Below are positions 43,049 to 55,400 of a stretch of 64,000 bases of DNA, piece after piece. How positions within the stretch are numbered: the first letter of the stretch is position 1; the number at the start of each line of letters is the position of its first letter. The DNA is taken from the NCBI GenBank assembly GCA_937889595.1, contig CALAOR010000081.1:62001-126000 (forward strand), given 5' to 3'. Source of the stretch: an uncultured bacterium (lineage in GTDB: Bacteria; Oederibacteriota; PGYV01; Palsa-1178). The notes beneath the pieces are model-generated. The model was given only the letters and a program-made list of their open reading frames with translations. It had not been told where the DNA came from and did no database searches. The position numbers and the translations under genes are program-made.

Positions 43049-43783
43049 ATGGAAAGCATCATAGCCAAGGAAATCAAATTAAGGTATGAACCCATAGCCA
43101 TTATCTTCACGGATGAAAAACCCGTTGATGCCCTGCAGTTTAAGGAAGGAAAATGGGGCTGCGCCATCACCATGATGACGGCCGCGGCCAAGGGCAGGAT
43201 TGCGGTTTTTGACCGGACTACAAAAGGATGTTTGGGCGGGGGGACCGGGCTTGGGTTCGGGAATTATGACGAATTCCCCGGCGGCATAGAGTATTTTGTG
43301 TCCACGGGCAGGGGAGAGGGATTCAGGGAAGGCGAGCATTACAAGAAAACGCCCGAAGCCGCAAAGGATATGTTCGATAAAATGCCATTCACGGAAATAC
43401 CATATAAGTATGTGGTCTTTAAGCCCTTAAGCAAGGCAGATGAAAAAAACGACAATGTGGTCCTTATAGTTTTTTACGCCACAGCTGACCAGCTCTCGGC
43501 TTTGACGGTCCTTGCCAATTACCGCCACCATGACAATAACCATGTGATAGTGCCCTTTGGGGCCGGCTGCCACAGCGTCTGCCTTATCCCGTACATGCAG
43601 GCGAAAAACGGCGAAGCAAAAGCGGTGCTGGGGATGCTCGACGTAAGCGCGAGGCCGCAGGTGGACGCGGACCTGCTGTCCTTATCCGTGCCGATAAAAA
43701 TGTTCCATGATATGGAAGAGGACGCGCCGGGGAGTTTCCTGCATCATAAGGCGTGGTTGAAGGTAAAGGAGAGAATAAAATAA
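43049..43783 (+). CDS. DUF169 family protein
   Basis: AGGAGG precedes the ATG. The 244-residue cytoplasmic protein carries the DUF169 pattern: 'LRYEPIAIIFTDEKP', 'GKWGCAITMMTAAAKGRIAVFDRTTKGCLGG', 'FVVFKPL'-like 'KYVVFKPLSKAD', 'VVLIVFYATADQLSALTVLANY' and 'FGAGCHSVCLIPYMQAKN', with conserved cysteines. Members occur in many anaerobes; their function is not established. Confidence 0.85.
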   Translation: MESIIAKEIKLRYEPIAIIFTDEKPVDALQFKEGKWGCAITMMTAAAKGRIAVFDRTTKGCLGGGTGLGFGNYDEFPGGIEYFVSTGRGEGFREGEHYKKTPEAAKDMFDKMPFTEIPYKYVVFKPLSKADEKNDNVVLIVFYATADQLSALTVLANYRHHDNNHVIVPFGAGCHSVCLIPYMQAKNGEAKAVLGMLDVSARPQVDADLLSLSVPIKMFHDMEEDAPGSFLHHKAWLKVKERIK

Positions 43784-43890
43784 TTAAGTTGTTAAACCAA
43801 AAGCCAAAAGTAAAGGGTTAAAGTTTATAAGTAAAGGAAAGTAAAAGAACAGGACAAAACAGAACTTAAAAAATGAGGAGGCGGCGGCAC

Positions 43891-44412
43891 GTGAAAACCA
43901 TTTTTCAGGCAATGGCCAGGTACAATGGCAATGTAAACCGGGAAGTCATGGGGCTTTTAGGCGGCATGACAAATGAAAAAATTACGGACAAAACAAAGGC
44001 ATATTTCCCGACCGTGCTGGACGCGGCATCCCACATTTTACTGAGCGATATAGGGATGTTCAGGCGCTTTAAACCTGCATTCCCGGAAAGCAAAGCGCTC
44101 AATTCCGCGGCTCTTTTAACCGCTGACACGGCGCTTTTGAAGAAGGAAATCGAAGGCGATCTTAAGAAGTTTTTACAATACCGCGGGGAAATCGATGAAA
44201 TGATAAAGCAGTTCGTCGAGGAATTCAGCGATGAGGCTTTTGCCCGCGATTTCAAATACGTCAACTACAAAGGCGAGAACGTTGAAACCGCAGTCTGGAA
44301 AATGCTGCTCACGATCTTCAACCACCAAACCCACCACCGCGGCGGCTTGTCGGTCATGCTCGAACTGGAAGACGTGAAGAACGATTTTTCCGGGACTTTG
44401 GCAAGGATATAA
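43891..44412 (+). CDS. DinB-like four-helix protein
   Basis: GAGGAGGCGG ends about eight bases before GTG 43891, so this start is favoured over the ATG at 43873, which lies within that purine tract. The 173-residue product is all-helical with the DinB/DUF664-type histidines, 'AASHILLSDIGMFRRF' and 'IFNHQTHHRGGLSVMLE', a likely metal site. Many members act in thiol-linked or detoxification reactions; substrate unknown. Confidence 0.85.
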   Translation: MKTIFQAMARYNGNVNREVMGLLGGMTNEKITDKTKAYFPTVLDAASHILLSDIGMFRRFKPAFPESKALNSAALLTADTALLKKEIEGDLKKFLQYRGEIDEMIKQFVEEFSDEAFARDFKYVNYKGENVETAVWKMLLTIFNHQTHHRGGLSVMLELEDVKNDFSGTLARI

Positions 44413-44417
44413 AATAA

Positions 44418-44546
44418 GCCGGCGTAGTTTTCCAGTGGGACGGGAAAAACGGGTGCGGGGATGCTGTGCCTTCCGGGGAATATTATTATGAAATAAAAAA
44501 CCCCGTATCGGGTTCGACAAAGACGGGATGTTTTGTTGTTCAATAG
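44418..44546 (+). pseudogene. Remnant of a FlgD-like C-terminal domain
   Basis: Read from 44418 to the TAG at 44544-44546, the sequence gives VFQWDGKNGCGDAVPSGEYY followed by YEIKNPVSGSTKTGCFVVQ. This is a clear FlgD-type Ig motif (WDGxxxxGxxVPSGxYxY) as found at the C-termini of the large surface proteins. A stop lies just upstream and there is no start codon, so it is a gene fragment. The rest of the gap to 44731 shows no gene. Confidence 0.7.
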
Positions 44547-44731
44547 GCATTCCGCTGCAAATATCAATTGTTTATGAACTCCAGCCTTGCTCCTTCAGAC
44601 GCAACTCTTTTCACTGAAAATAGAAAAAGAATGCGGCGGACCTTTAAAATATGTGAGATAAATGGAACTTTTATTTATTACGTCTGTCTAACATAAAAGG
44701 AAACAAAGGCCTAAATATCATGGAGGTAAAA

Positions 44732-46126
44732 ATGAAAAAAACGTTGGCGTTAACCGTTGCTGTTTGTTTGCTTGTAATTAATTTGTCCTGCAGTCATTAT
44801 CGTGTACCGACATACCCTGTTAACACCAATACTCCCGTATTAACGGTCAAATCCGCCACGGCCACGCTGGTGGGTACAGTTGCAAATACTTATACCCGGA
44901 CAATGACAGAAACCATATATACGGCAACGATAACCCCGACGTTTTCAGCCACAAATACGGCTAATAACACATTCATAGCGACCGCAACGGCAACCGCGAC
45001 ATACTCAATCGTCATAACGGGAACGGCTTTGGCCACTAACACGGCTACATGCACGATTACAAGCACGATTACAATCACTGCGCCTATCCCGTTCCAGGCA
45101 ATGAAGATAGCGGCCGGGCAGCATCAAAGCCTGGCATTAAAGAGCGACGGGACACTATGGACAACCGGCTACAACGCAAACGGAGAACTCGGCACCGGCG
45201 ATAACAACCCAAGGAATAAATTTGTGCAGGTAATGTCAGGAGTGAGCGAAATAGACGCAGGAGCAGACCACAGCCTGGCCATAAAAAGCGACGGGACACT
45301 GTGGGTCACGGGCGACAATTCGCACGGCGAGCTCGGCCTGGGGGATTATAGCAGCAGGAATTCATTTACACAGGTCGCGGGAATGACGGGCGTCAGCAAG
45401 ATCGCGACCGGCTCGAGCCTTTTCAGCCTGGCATTAAAGAGCGACGGGACCCTCTGGGCGGCAGGTTATAACAATGAGGGCGAGCTCGGCACGGGGGACA
45501 CCAATACCGCCAATACATTTGTGCAGGTATTAACCGGCGTCACCGCAATTACAAGAGGCGGCGGCCACAGCATAGCATTGAAAAATGACGGCACAATATG
45601 GGCAACCGGAAGGAATAATGAAGGTCAGCTCGGCATGGGGAATACATTTAACTGCTATGTGTTCACGCAGGTGTTTGGGATATCAAATGTTGCTGCCATA
45701 TCCGCCGGAGGCTATCTGAGCATGGCGATAAAGAACGACGGAACGCTCTGGGTTGCCGGGGATAATTTGTACGGAGAGCTTGGATTAGGGGACAATATCG
45801 TAAGGAAATCGTTCACACAGGTAACGGCAATTCCGATTGTTAGTACGATTTCCGGCGGATGGCTGTTCAGTTTTTCGATGGATGCCACCGGGACATTATG
45901 GGGAACGGGTGATAATACGCAAGGCGAACTTGGCAAAGGCAACAACAGCATGACAAATATATATTTACAGACTTTGACCGGTGTAAGCGTAATGTCCGCA
46001 GGAACCAATCATGGCCTGGCAATAAAGACCAATGGTACCCTGTGGGCGACTGGATATAATTATGATGGGGAACTTGGGACAGGGGATAATAACGGCAGAA
46101 ATATTTGGACACAAATTTACAATTGA
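44732..46126 (+). CDS. RCC1-repeat lipoprotein with Thr-rich linker
   Basis: GGAGG (44722-44726) suits ATG 44732 better than 44720. Lipobox NLSC (about Cys20) is followed by ~95 residues of Thr-rich linker and seven RCC1-type blades, each with the pattern 'AGxxHSLAIKSDGTLWxTGxNxxGELGxG'. The repeats would form a closed seven-bladed propeller at the cell surface. Bacterial RCC1 proteins are mostly binding scaffolds; partner unknown. Confidence 0.88.
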   Translation: MKKTLALTVAVCLLVINLSCSHYRVPTYPVNTNTPVLTVKSATATLVGTVANTYTRTMTETIYTATITPTFSATNTANNTFIATATATATYSIVITGTALATNTATCTITSTITITAPIPFQAMKIAAGQHQSLALKSDGTLWTTGYNANGELGTGDNNPRNKFVQVMSGVSEIDAGADHSLAIKSDGTLWVTGDNSHGELGLGDYSSRNSFTQVAGMTGVSKIATGSSLFSLALKSDGTLWAAGYNNEGELGTGDTNTANTFVQVLTGVTAITRGGGHSIALKNDGTIWATGRNNEGQLGMGNTFNCYVFTQVFGISNVAAISAGGYLSMAIKNDGTLWVAGDNLYGELGLGDNIVRKSFTQVTAIPIVSTISGGWLFSFSMDATGTLWGTGDNTQGELGKGNNSMTNIYLQTLTGVSVMSAGTNHGLAIKTNGTLWATGYNYDGELGTGDNNGRNIWTQIYN

Positions 46127-46446
46127 TGACGGTGTTTTGCGGTTAAACTACATCAACTCGTTTGATATCGAGATTCATCGCTGGACATCCATTCTTTAAG
46201 TCGTTCTAATTGGAAAGTTTATGATAATAGAACGTGATCAGCAAGTTCGGAGTGTGTGATTAAAACCTCAACAAAATAAGGCGGATTATTTAACCGCAAT
46301 TTGCAACTATTCCTTCCCAATACTGTCCAAAATACAGCTAAATCTGCATTATTGTGCGTAAATCACTTGCTTTTACGTTATAATTTTGTAAACTTATATG
46401 TGAATGCTTTCATTATTATTATGGCGGTTGATGAACAAGGGGAAAA
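46127..46446. other. Intergenic region upstream of the giant gene
   Basis: These 320 AT-rich bases hold no gene that I can support. A TATAAT at 46379-46384 may be a -10 for the giant gene, but no convincing -35 accompanies it. No terminator hairpin is obvious after the RCC1 gene. Confidence 0.4.
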
Positions 46447-49400
46447 ATGGTTAAAACTGAAAAGACCAGCGCCCAGAGAGCCCCAATGTTTTTTGCGGTT
46501 GTTTTTGCGCTTTTTGCATTTTCCCCGGCGCTCAATGCGGGCGTTCTTACACTTGTCAAAAGCCAGGACCCGGCTGTTGTTAATGTCGGGGATACGGTCA
46601 ACTACTGTATCGCTGTAAACCCCCAGTATGTAACACCCAAGGCGGATATTATCTGGGTCATAGACCGCAGTTTTTCCATGGATATCGGCATCAACAACAT
46701 AATAGCAAACCTTAATTATTTCACTCAGCAGCTTTCAGGGCGGCATGTTGATTACAGGATCGGTTTGCTCACTTTCGTGGACGGCATGTATGAGAGTTAT
46801 GGCTTCGCGGAAAGTGACGCGAAATTTTTAAGCTGGCTTACCGGGATACAGTGCACGGGCGGAACAGAACTGGACCTTGAGGCCCTGTACCAGGCAAACA
46901 AATTTCCCTGGAGACCGGACGCTTCCAAGACAATGATACTGATAACAGACGAGGGCATACCATGCTCAGAGGCGGGCGGAGATCCTTTGTCAGTGAGCCT
47001 GACCGCGACAGACCTTTATTCGCAGGGCGTGATAACACACGCGATAACGTTCAACCCCGACAGGAACGGATATGTGCCGTGGAAATGCAACCCGATATTT
47101 TTGCCCCCGCTTGCGGGCGGCATATGGCTTGATTACAACACGCCGCCTTCCGGGTGGAATGTTTTTCTCCAGATACTCGGCGAGGCCATCGCCAACATGA
47201 AAAATGTCGTGATACGCGACCCTCTGCCGCCCCAGCTCGCGCCAGTGGCGGGAAGTTTGAACGGCGGCGTTGTAACCAACAACCAGATAGTCTGGAATTA
47301 CGGTCAGATAGACAGGGGCGTCCCGTTCAGCATATGTTTTAACGCGGTTGTCACTGCGCCGTTTTCAGGGCAGCTGATAAATACCGCTTACGGCTCTGCC
47401 GACGGGATAACAGAGACGTCCTCGAACGATACTTATTTATTAAAGGCGACAGCGACAGTCACGCCTACTTACACACCGACATTTACATATACCTGCACAT
47501 ACACGCGCACCTCTACCCCGACAGTAACCCCTACTTATACGGCCACGCCAACCTGCACGCCGACAATTACTTTAACTTATTCGGTTTCGCCGACATATAC
47601 TGGGACATCCACATATACGGCAACGCCCACGCCTACATATACGGACTCGCCCACTTATACACTCACGCCGTCGCCGACAAACTCTATAACAGTCACATAT
47701 ACATGGACAGCGACGCAGACCTTCACTGATACCGCAACTTACACGGGCACTGCGACAACAACGCCGACTTTTACGGTGACCCTCACAGCGAGCCCGACTT
47801 TCACATGCACCGCGAGCCCGACTTATACCGACACTTACACGTACACGCCCATAGCGTCGGATACCCTGACTTCCACCCCTACGCCTACGCCGACCAAGGA
47901 CCACGACCATTTTATCATTACGGCGCCAGCGAGCGTGAAAGCGGGAGTGCCTTTTTATATCACGGTCACGGCAATGACAAGCGTCATGTACGGCAACCTA
48001 GTGGCGGATAATTACGGCGGGATGCTTCACCTTGCCACAAGCGCGGCTGTATTTGCCCTGCCCGATGACTACGCGTATATCCCGGCAACAGATCTTGGTT
48101 CGCATGTTTTCCAGGTTGTCTTGATGACGCCGGGCATGCAAAGCATTACAGGGAATGATGTCGTAGATACGGGCATGACAGGCATGACAAACGTACTGGT
48201 CACAAACGGCGATGCGCTGAATTTCACCATAGACGCGCCGTCTTCGGTTGCTGCGGGGCAGGTATTTTATATAACTGTTACGGCAAAAGATTCCTTTAAC
48301 AATGTGGCAACCGGCTATACAGGGACGGCCAGTTTTTCATCCACGGATTACCAGTGGGTGACGCCCGGGGACATACAGTTCACGGCAGGCGATTTGGGCA
48401 AAAAAATACTTGCTGTTACCATGAAAACAGCGGGAATACAGCGCATATACTGCCAGGATACGGCGTATCCTTCCATTAACGGCACCAGCAACGACATAAA
48501 TGTGCTCCACGGCACGCTCAGTAAATTCCTGGTCACGGCGCCCTCGGTGGCCAATGCCGGCGTGGCTTTTAATTTTGTCGTGACTGCAAAGGACCAGTAC
48601 AACAACACAATAAATGACTACACAGGCACAGCGCATTTTACGACAACGGACGCGCTCGGCATCCTTCCTCCTGACTACACTTTTCAGCTTTCGGATTCGG
48701 GCAGCAGGGTCTTTGCCGCGACGCTCGCGACGAACGGCATCCAGACCATAACTGCCGTGGATACCGTATTCCCGGCTGTAATGGGGACAAGCAATAATAT
48801 AAATGTTGTGACTCCCGCGACATCATACAGCCAGCCGCTCCTGTTGACCTCATACCTGACGGCCGCGAACACTTACGAGTTTGTGTATATCAATGTTTCG
48901 GCCCCGGCAAATACGGCCATACCGAACAACAGTTACCTCGAATACGATGTGTTCATGCCCGAATACAACGCGGATTTCTATACAGGCACCGAGTTTGCGG
49001 GCTATTTCGGGAACATGAGGGACTTTGGCCAGGGCACGCAGGCGTATATAATAGACCAGAACGGCATCAGGTGCCATCCCTCAATGGACCTCGGAACATA
49101 CGCCAATGGAAGGTGGTACCACAGGAAATTCAACATATCATCTTTAAACAACGGGACTTACAACCAGGCCGAACTTTCGCAGGATACGGGCAACATAGGG
49201 TTTAACGGCGCGCCGTCAAACATGGCCGGAACTTTCAACGCCGTGTATGATAATATCCAGTTAAAGGACGCGAGCGGCAATGTGCTCAGGAACTTTTTCG
49301 CGAATTTCAATACAATACCTTTTAATAATACAGTCATGGTGGACGGCAACATAGCCGGCAACAGGGGCAACGGCGGCATAAGTGCGCCCGCGCCAACCAA

Positions 49401-52400
49401 CAATTACATATGGGTGGTGAAAGATTACAGCCTCTCCCAGGTGCCTGCGGGATCGATAACCGCGAACGGCGCCGCCTCATGCACCATAACCGCGCACCTT
49501 TACGCCCCGGATAATACCCCGATTTCTTACGCGTTGGTTGATTTTACATCAGGCAGGCCCGAGGATATTATAGCCCCTGCAACCGCAGGGCTGAATGTAA
49601 CGGCAATAACAGATTTAAGCGGCAACGCGTCCGCGAACATACGCTCGACAAAGGCCGGGTCCGCCAACATAACGGTCCGTTCCGCCCACATGTCAAAAAT
49701 AATAACGGTTAATTTTATTGCCGGACCCGCGGCAAAAGTAAGCTTAAACCCGGCAACCTTGTCCATGCAGACGGGCATGACAGGGACCATGTACGCAAGC
49801 ATTACGGACCAGTTCGGGAACTTTGTATCCGACACAAGGAACATAACCGTAAACTCAAATTCCGGCACAATGCAGTTCTCGACGGATAACGGCGCGACAT
49901 GGGGTGCACCGGCCGTGTTCCAGGGCATTGCGCTTAAAAATATGCTGGTGCGGGATTCTGTTTCAAACACCACCACAGTGACCGCCTCTGCCGCGGGATT
50001 AACGCCCGGCACATCAACTATATATGTCAATAACACGGCTGCGTCGTATCTTGCTGTGCAGCCGCCAACAAGCACAACTTCCGCGGGCGCTCCGTATGCG
50101 ATAACGATCCAGGCAAAAGATTCGGGCGGCTCAAACGCGTTCTCGAACAATACTGTGCAGGTCTCATCAGCATCGGGAACGATGAAATTTTCAACCGACC
50201 TGGCAACATGGAGTTCCGTTATAAATTTCCCGCTGAACAACGGCAGGGCAGGTTTGTATTATATGGATACAGCCGTAGGCAGCGGCATTACAATAACCGC
50301 CCATGATATTTCAGGCGCTATGACAGACGGCAAAGGATACGCTTCCATAACAGCCGGGGCCCCGGCCATACTGACAGCCGACTCCAATAAATATTCCACA
50401 GGCGCGGGGCAGTGGGTCACGATAACAGCACAGGTCACGGATGCGTACGGCAACCCAATAGCCGGGCAGTGGGTGACAGGAACCGCTATGGTGCAGTCAG
50501 GCAAGACCCAGAACGCAGTAGTATCTTCCACTTCCAATACTACAAACGCGGGCGGAAAAATAACGATCTGGTTCAGGGTAAGTTCCGACGCCACGGGAAG
50601 CATGGATTACGTTGTTATAAATTCGCCCGGACTTTTAGGCACTACAGTCACCATATCGGCTTCAGCCGCGGCTACGCACCTTGCCTTCCTGCCCGCGCCC
50701 ATGTCCGAGGGGGCGGACAAAATAGGGACGCTGTACATAAACGCGAAAGATGTGAACGGATATAATTCGCCGGCTACCGTATCCCCGGACTATGTGACCA
50801 TATCCGCAAGTTCCACGAATGTGTTTTTTTCCCTTGATAAGATAACATGGGCAGCGTCTGTCATACCCAAACTAGATGCCGGCGGCGCGGTCACGGTATA
50901 TGTAAAAAGCCATGTGCCGGGCGCGTATACGCTCACAGCGCACGACGGACATATAACGGACGGAACAGATACGCTCACCATCGTAACAGGGTATTTTGTC
51001 CGGGTCTCGCCTGCTGTTAATTCCAACCAGGTTGCCGGGACTTTTGTGACCGTAACAGCGCAGATAATAGACCAGAACGGGAACGCGGTCAGTATGCAGG
51101 GCGTGCAGGTTGGTTTTGCGGTAAACAACGGCTCCATAAATCCGCTCGGATCAATCACCGACGCCACGGGAAAAGCAACGGTCCTGCTCACGCTTTCCAT
51201 ACTCGCGAACATACAGCACCAGGTCACCGTTAATATCACAAACCCGGACGATACGGAAGTTTCCGGGATAATAACAACAACCCCTGTTATTTCATTCGCA
51301 ATCTCGGCGCCGGCGTCGGTTTACAAAGGCCAGCCGTTTACCATAAACGTCAGGGCAAAGGACGCCTACGGCGTGACGGTCGACAGTTACAACAATACAA
51401 TAACTTTTTCTTCGACTGACGGCGGCGCGGTTTTGCCCGCTAATTACGGGTTTACAGCGGCTGACGCGGGAGTGCATTCATTTGCAGTAACCCTGAACAC
51501 GGACGGGATAAAGACAATTTCAGCAAGCCAGGCGACAGACGCGTCAATTAACGGCACCGGCCCCAATATACTTGTGATAGAACCGCCGACAGCCACCTGC
51601 ACCGCGACGCCGACCAGGACCGCGACCGGGACTTATACTGCCACGCCCACAGTTACGCAAAGCGTGACACAGACAATAACACAGACAGTAACGCCGACCG
51701 TCACAATGACAGGGACGCAAACAGTGACCTTGACAATTACAATGACCGCGACAGATACCATTACTCCGACCAGCACGGCTACGCCGACTATTACGGATAC
51801 ACAAACCCCGACATTTACCAATACCCAGACAAACACATGCACTGATACGCCGACCGTAACGCCCACATTCACAGGCACTATGTCCGGCACCCCGACATTT
51901 ACGGTCACGGAAACTGTGACGCCGACATCCACGGAAACTGTGACGCCGACATCCACGGAAACATCGCCGTATACTGCCACGGCAACGCCGACAATAACCC
52001 AGACTGTGACCGCGACATGCACCGAGACAATTACCGGGACAATAACACAGACAGTGACCGTGACAACAACGCCGACTTTCAGCGCCAGCCCGACAAACAC
52101 GGGCACCATATACCAGTCACCTACGGTCACGCAGACATCTTCCGTGACAAAAACCGCGATACCCACGGCCACGGCCACAAACACGCAGATACCGCTTGAT
52201 ATTTATGAATTTGACGGGGATTACCAGGACGCAAAACCAATATATTCCTGGCAGAGGCAGCGGCATAACATAGTGCCGGCCGGCGATGCGGACTGGATGG
52301 TATTTACCCTGACATCCTCATCCGATGTTACGATAGAAACCTCGGGGGACGCGGTTGACACTGTAATGTGGCTGTATAATGCCGCAGGTGCCGCGAGCGG

Positions 52401-55400
52401 AACATCGATCGCTTATGACGACGACGGCGGCGAAGGCGCGTGCTCAAAGATAGAGCAGACCCTGCCTCCAGGGACTTATTATGTGGAAGTGCAGTCTTAT
52501 GGAAATGACGGGATAATACCGGAATATTTTGTGGACTTGACCGTGATAGGGCCGGACAGTTATGAAAACGACAACACTTACCTGCAGGCTAATTACATTC
52601 ATAACGGGGATACGCAGGTGCACAGCATATTCCCCAAAACCGATTCAGACTGGGTGAAGTTTGACGTAACAACCGCTTCATATGTGGATATTTATACAGG
52701 CGGCGATGTAGGGAACACAGTAATGTACCTTTATAATTCCGCGGGTGTCGCAAGCGGCACGTATATATATTACAACGACGATATATGCGGCGCCTCCAAT
52801 GGCTGCGGTTATAATTATTTTTCGGAAATAACCGCGGTTTTACTCCCGGGCACGTATTACGCGCTTGTGCAGTCATACGGACGAGCCCAGGTGATAACTT
52901 CCTATAATTTAACACTGAATATGACGGCGGTCACCCCGACCCCGACGGCTACGGCAGTAACGGCGGATTCATATGAAGCGGATAATACCTATACGACCGC
53001 GAACGTGATACTAAGCGGTGTGCAGCAGCTGCACTCCATACATACCCCGTCCGATGTTGACTGGGTAAAATTTGACGTAACCCAGGCTTCATCCGTAAAC
53101 ATAAACACGTCGGGTGTGTCCGGCGACACGGCCATATATCTGTACAGCTCATCCGGCGTGCCCGGAACCCCGCTTGCGTCGGACGACAACGGGGGCATAG
53201 GGTATTTTTCAAATATGACACTGAACCTTACGCCGGGCACATACTATGTCAAGGTACAACAGTCGTATATGGGAGCTATTATTCCGTCCTATTACCTGAT
53301 GGTTACCGTCAACCCGATAACCCCGACCTGTACAGCCACTGCCGTTTTCGGGGATTTGTTCGAGAATGACGATACATTCCCGGACGCAAAAGAGATAATG
53401 CCGGACGTTCAGCAGTCGCACAGCATCCACGTGCCAACCGATGTGGACTGGGTTAAATTCACGTTAACGCGGGAATCTTCCGTGCATATCTGGACTACGG
53501 GTTCCATGTCAGATACGGAAATGAACTTATATGACGGAATGGGCGTCCCGTCAACGCCGCTGGCTTATGACGACAACGGCGGAGCCGGGTTCTTTTCCTC
53601 GATAACAAAGCAGTTAATGCCGGGAATATACTACGCGAAGGTAAACCAAAAAGGAATGAACCAGACGATTGGCCAGTATTTTATTAATTTGAATGTTACG
53701 GCTATCACCCCCACGCCGACTTTTACGCCGGTTGCGCTTGACGCGTACGAGTATGACGGGGTGTACACAAACGCTTCCTGGATATATAACGGCATGCAGC
53801 AGGTTCACAGCATAGATACCTCCATTGATATTGACTGGGTAAAGTTTACAATAGGCGTAAGCTCAATGGTCGTGGTGCAGACTTCGGGGGCCTCAGGCAG
53901 CACTGACATGTGGCTGTATGACGCCGCAGGAGTATTGTCGGGCACGACTATCGCAAACAACAGCGTCCCAGGCAGTTTCGCCTCCATATCAAGCCAGCTG
54001 CCGGCCGGTACTTACTATGTCAAAATACAGGAGCAGGGCCAGAATTCGATAATACCGCAGTACTTCATAGACCTGAATGTTTCCCAGAATACGGCCACAG
54101 TGACCCGGACGATAACGCCCACTATCACACCGACGAGTATATACGGCGATATTTACGAGCCGGATAATACCCATTTTGACGCGAAATATATTTATGACGG
54201 AATCCCGCAGCACCATTCCATCATGCCGTTAAATGATATTGACTGGGTTAAATTTGACGTTACAAATACATCTGTAATCATCCTGTCAACAAAAGGGCCG
54301 GGGCAGACAGGGGATACCCTCCTGTATCTTTTTGATTCCTCGGGCAATAATATCGCGTTCGACGACAATAGCGGCGGGGATTTCTGGTCCATGATATCGC
54401 AGACCCTTAATCCAGGCACATATTACGCAAAGGTATTATCGAGCCAGTATTATGACCCGTCAAATATACCATGGACAATCGCGGACTATACGCTGTCGCT
54501 GTCAGTTGTGGCTCTAACGACATTGACTGCAACCCCGACCGACATTGTAACGGCTACAAATACGCCCACAATAACCCGGACGCCGACGAAGACCCCGAAT
54601 ACGACCGCCACAGTCACATGCACTGCGACAATTTCATTGAACGAGGCGGTTGATAATTATTCACTTTCATTTACGACCTCGGGTAACGCACTGTGGAGCG
54701 GGGAAACTTCAGATTTTTACAGCGATAATGACGCGGCCCAGAGCGGGACAATAGGCGATAACATGCAGACGTACATACAGACTTCCGTTGCCGGCCCGGG
54801 AAGCGTCAGTTTCTTCTGGAAAGTCTCAAGCGAGCCGGGAGGCGACACTTTTGCTTTTTACGACGGAGCCGCAAAGATACAGGAAATAAGCGGAGACACA
54901 GTCTGGACGCAGGTGACTTATACGGTCACGGCAGGCATCCATAATTTAAGGTGGGAATTCGCAAAGAACGGGTCCGTTTCCATGGGGCAGGACAGGGCGT
55001 GGCTTGACAAGGTGGAATTTAATTTTATGACCGCAACTCAAACGCCGCTTGAAACGGCGACATCTACGGCGACAACTACGCCCACTTCGACCGCCACGAT
55101 TGATTTTGCCCAGGCGGTCGACGCAACCGGGCTGACTTTTACAGGCATCGGCGCGAGCCAATGGTTTGGCGAGGATAATGTTTTCTTTTTTGGAAGTTCT
55201 GCCGGGCAGAGCGGGGATTTGCCTGACGGGCAGAACAGCTCGGTGGAAACCTCCGTTACAGGGGCGGGAAATATCAGTTTTTACTGGCAAGTATCTTCCC
55301 AGGCGGGAAGCGATTATTTAAGTTTTTATATTGACGGTGTGCGGGCGGATCTTATCTCGGGCACGGCCGGCTGGACCCTGAAAAATTACAATGTCGGTGA

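Noticed and set aside
44547-44731. tRNA or other RNA gene in the gap before the RCC1 lipoprotein
   Set aside because: No T-loop (GGTTCGAATCC-like) or cloverleaf pairing could be found; no tRNA was recognised anywhere in the window.
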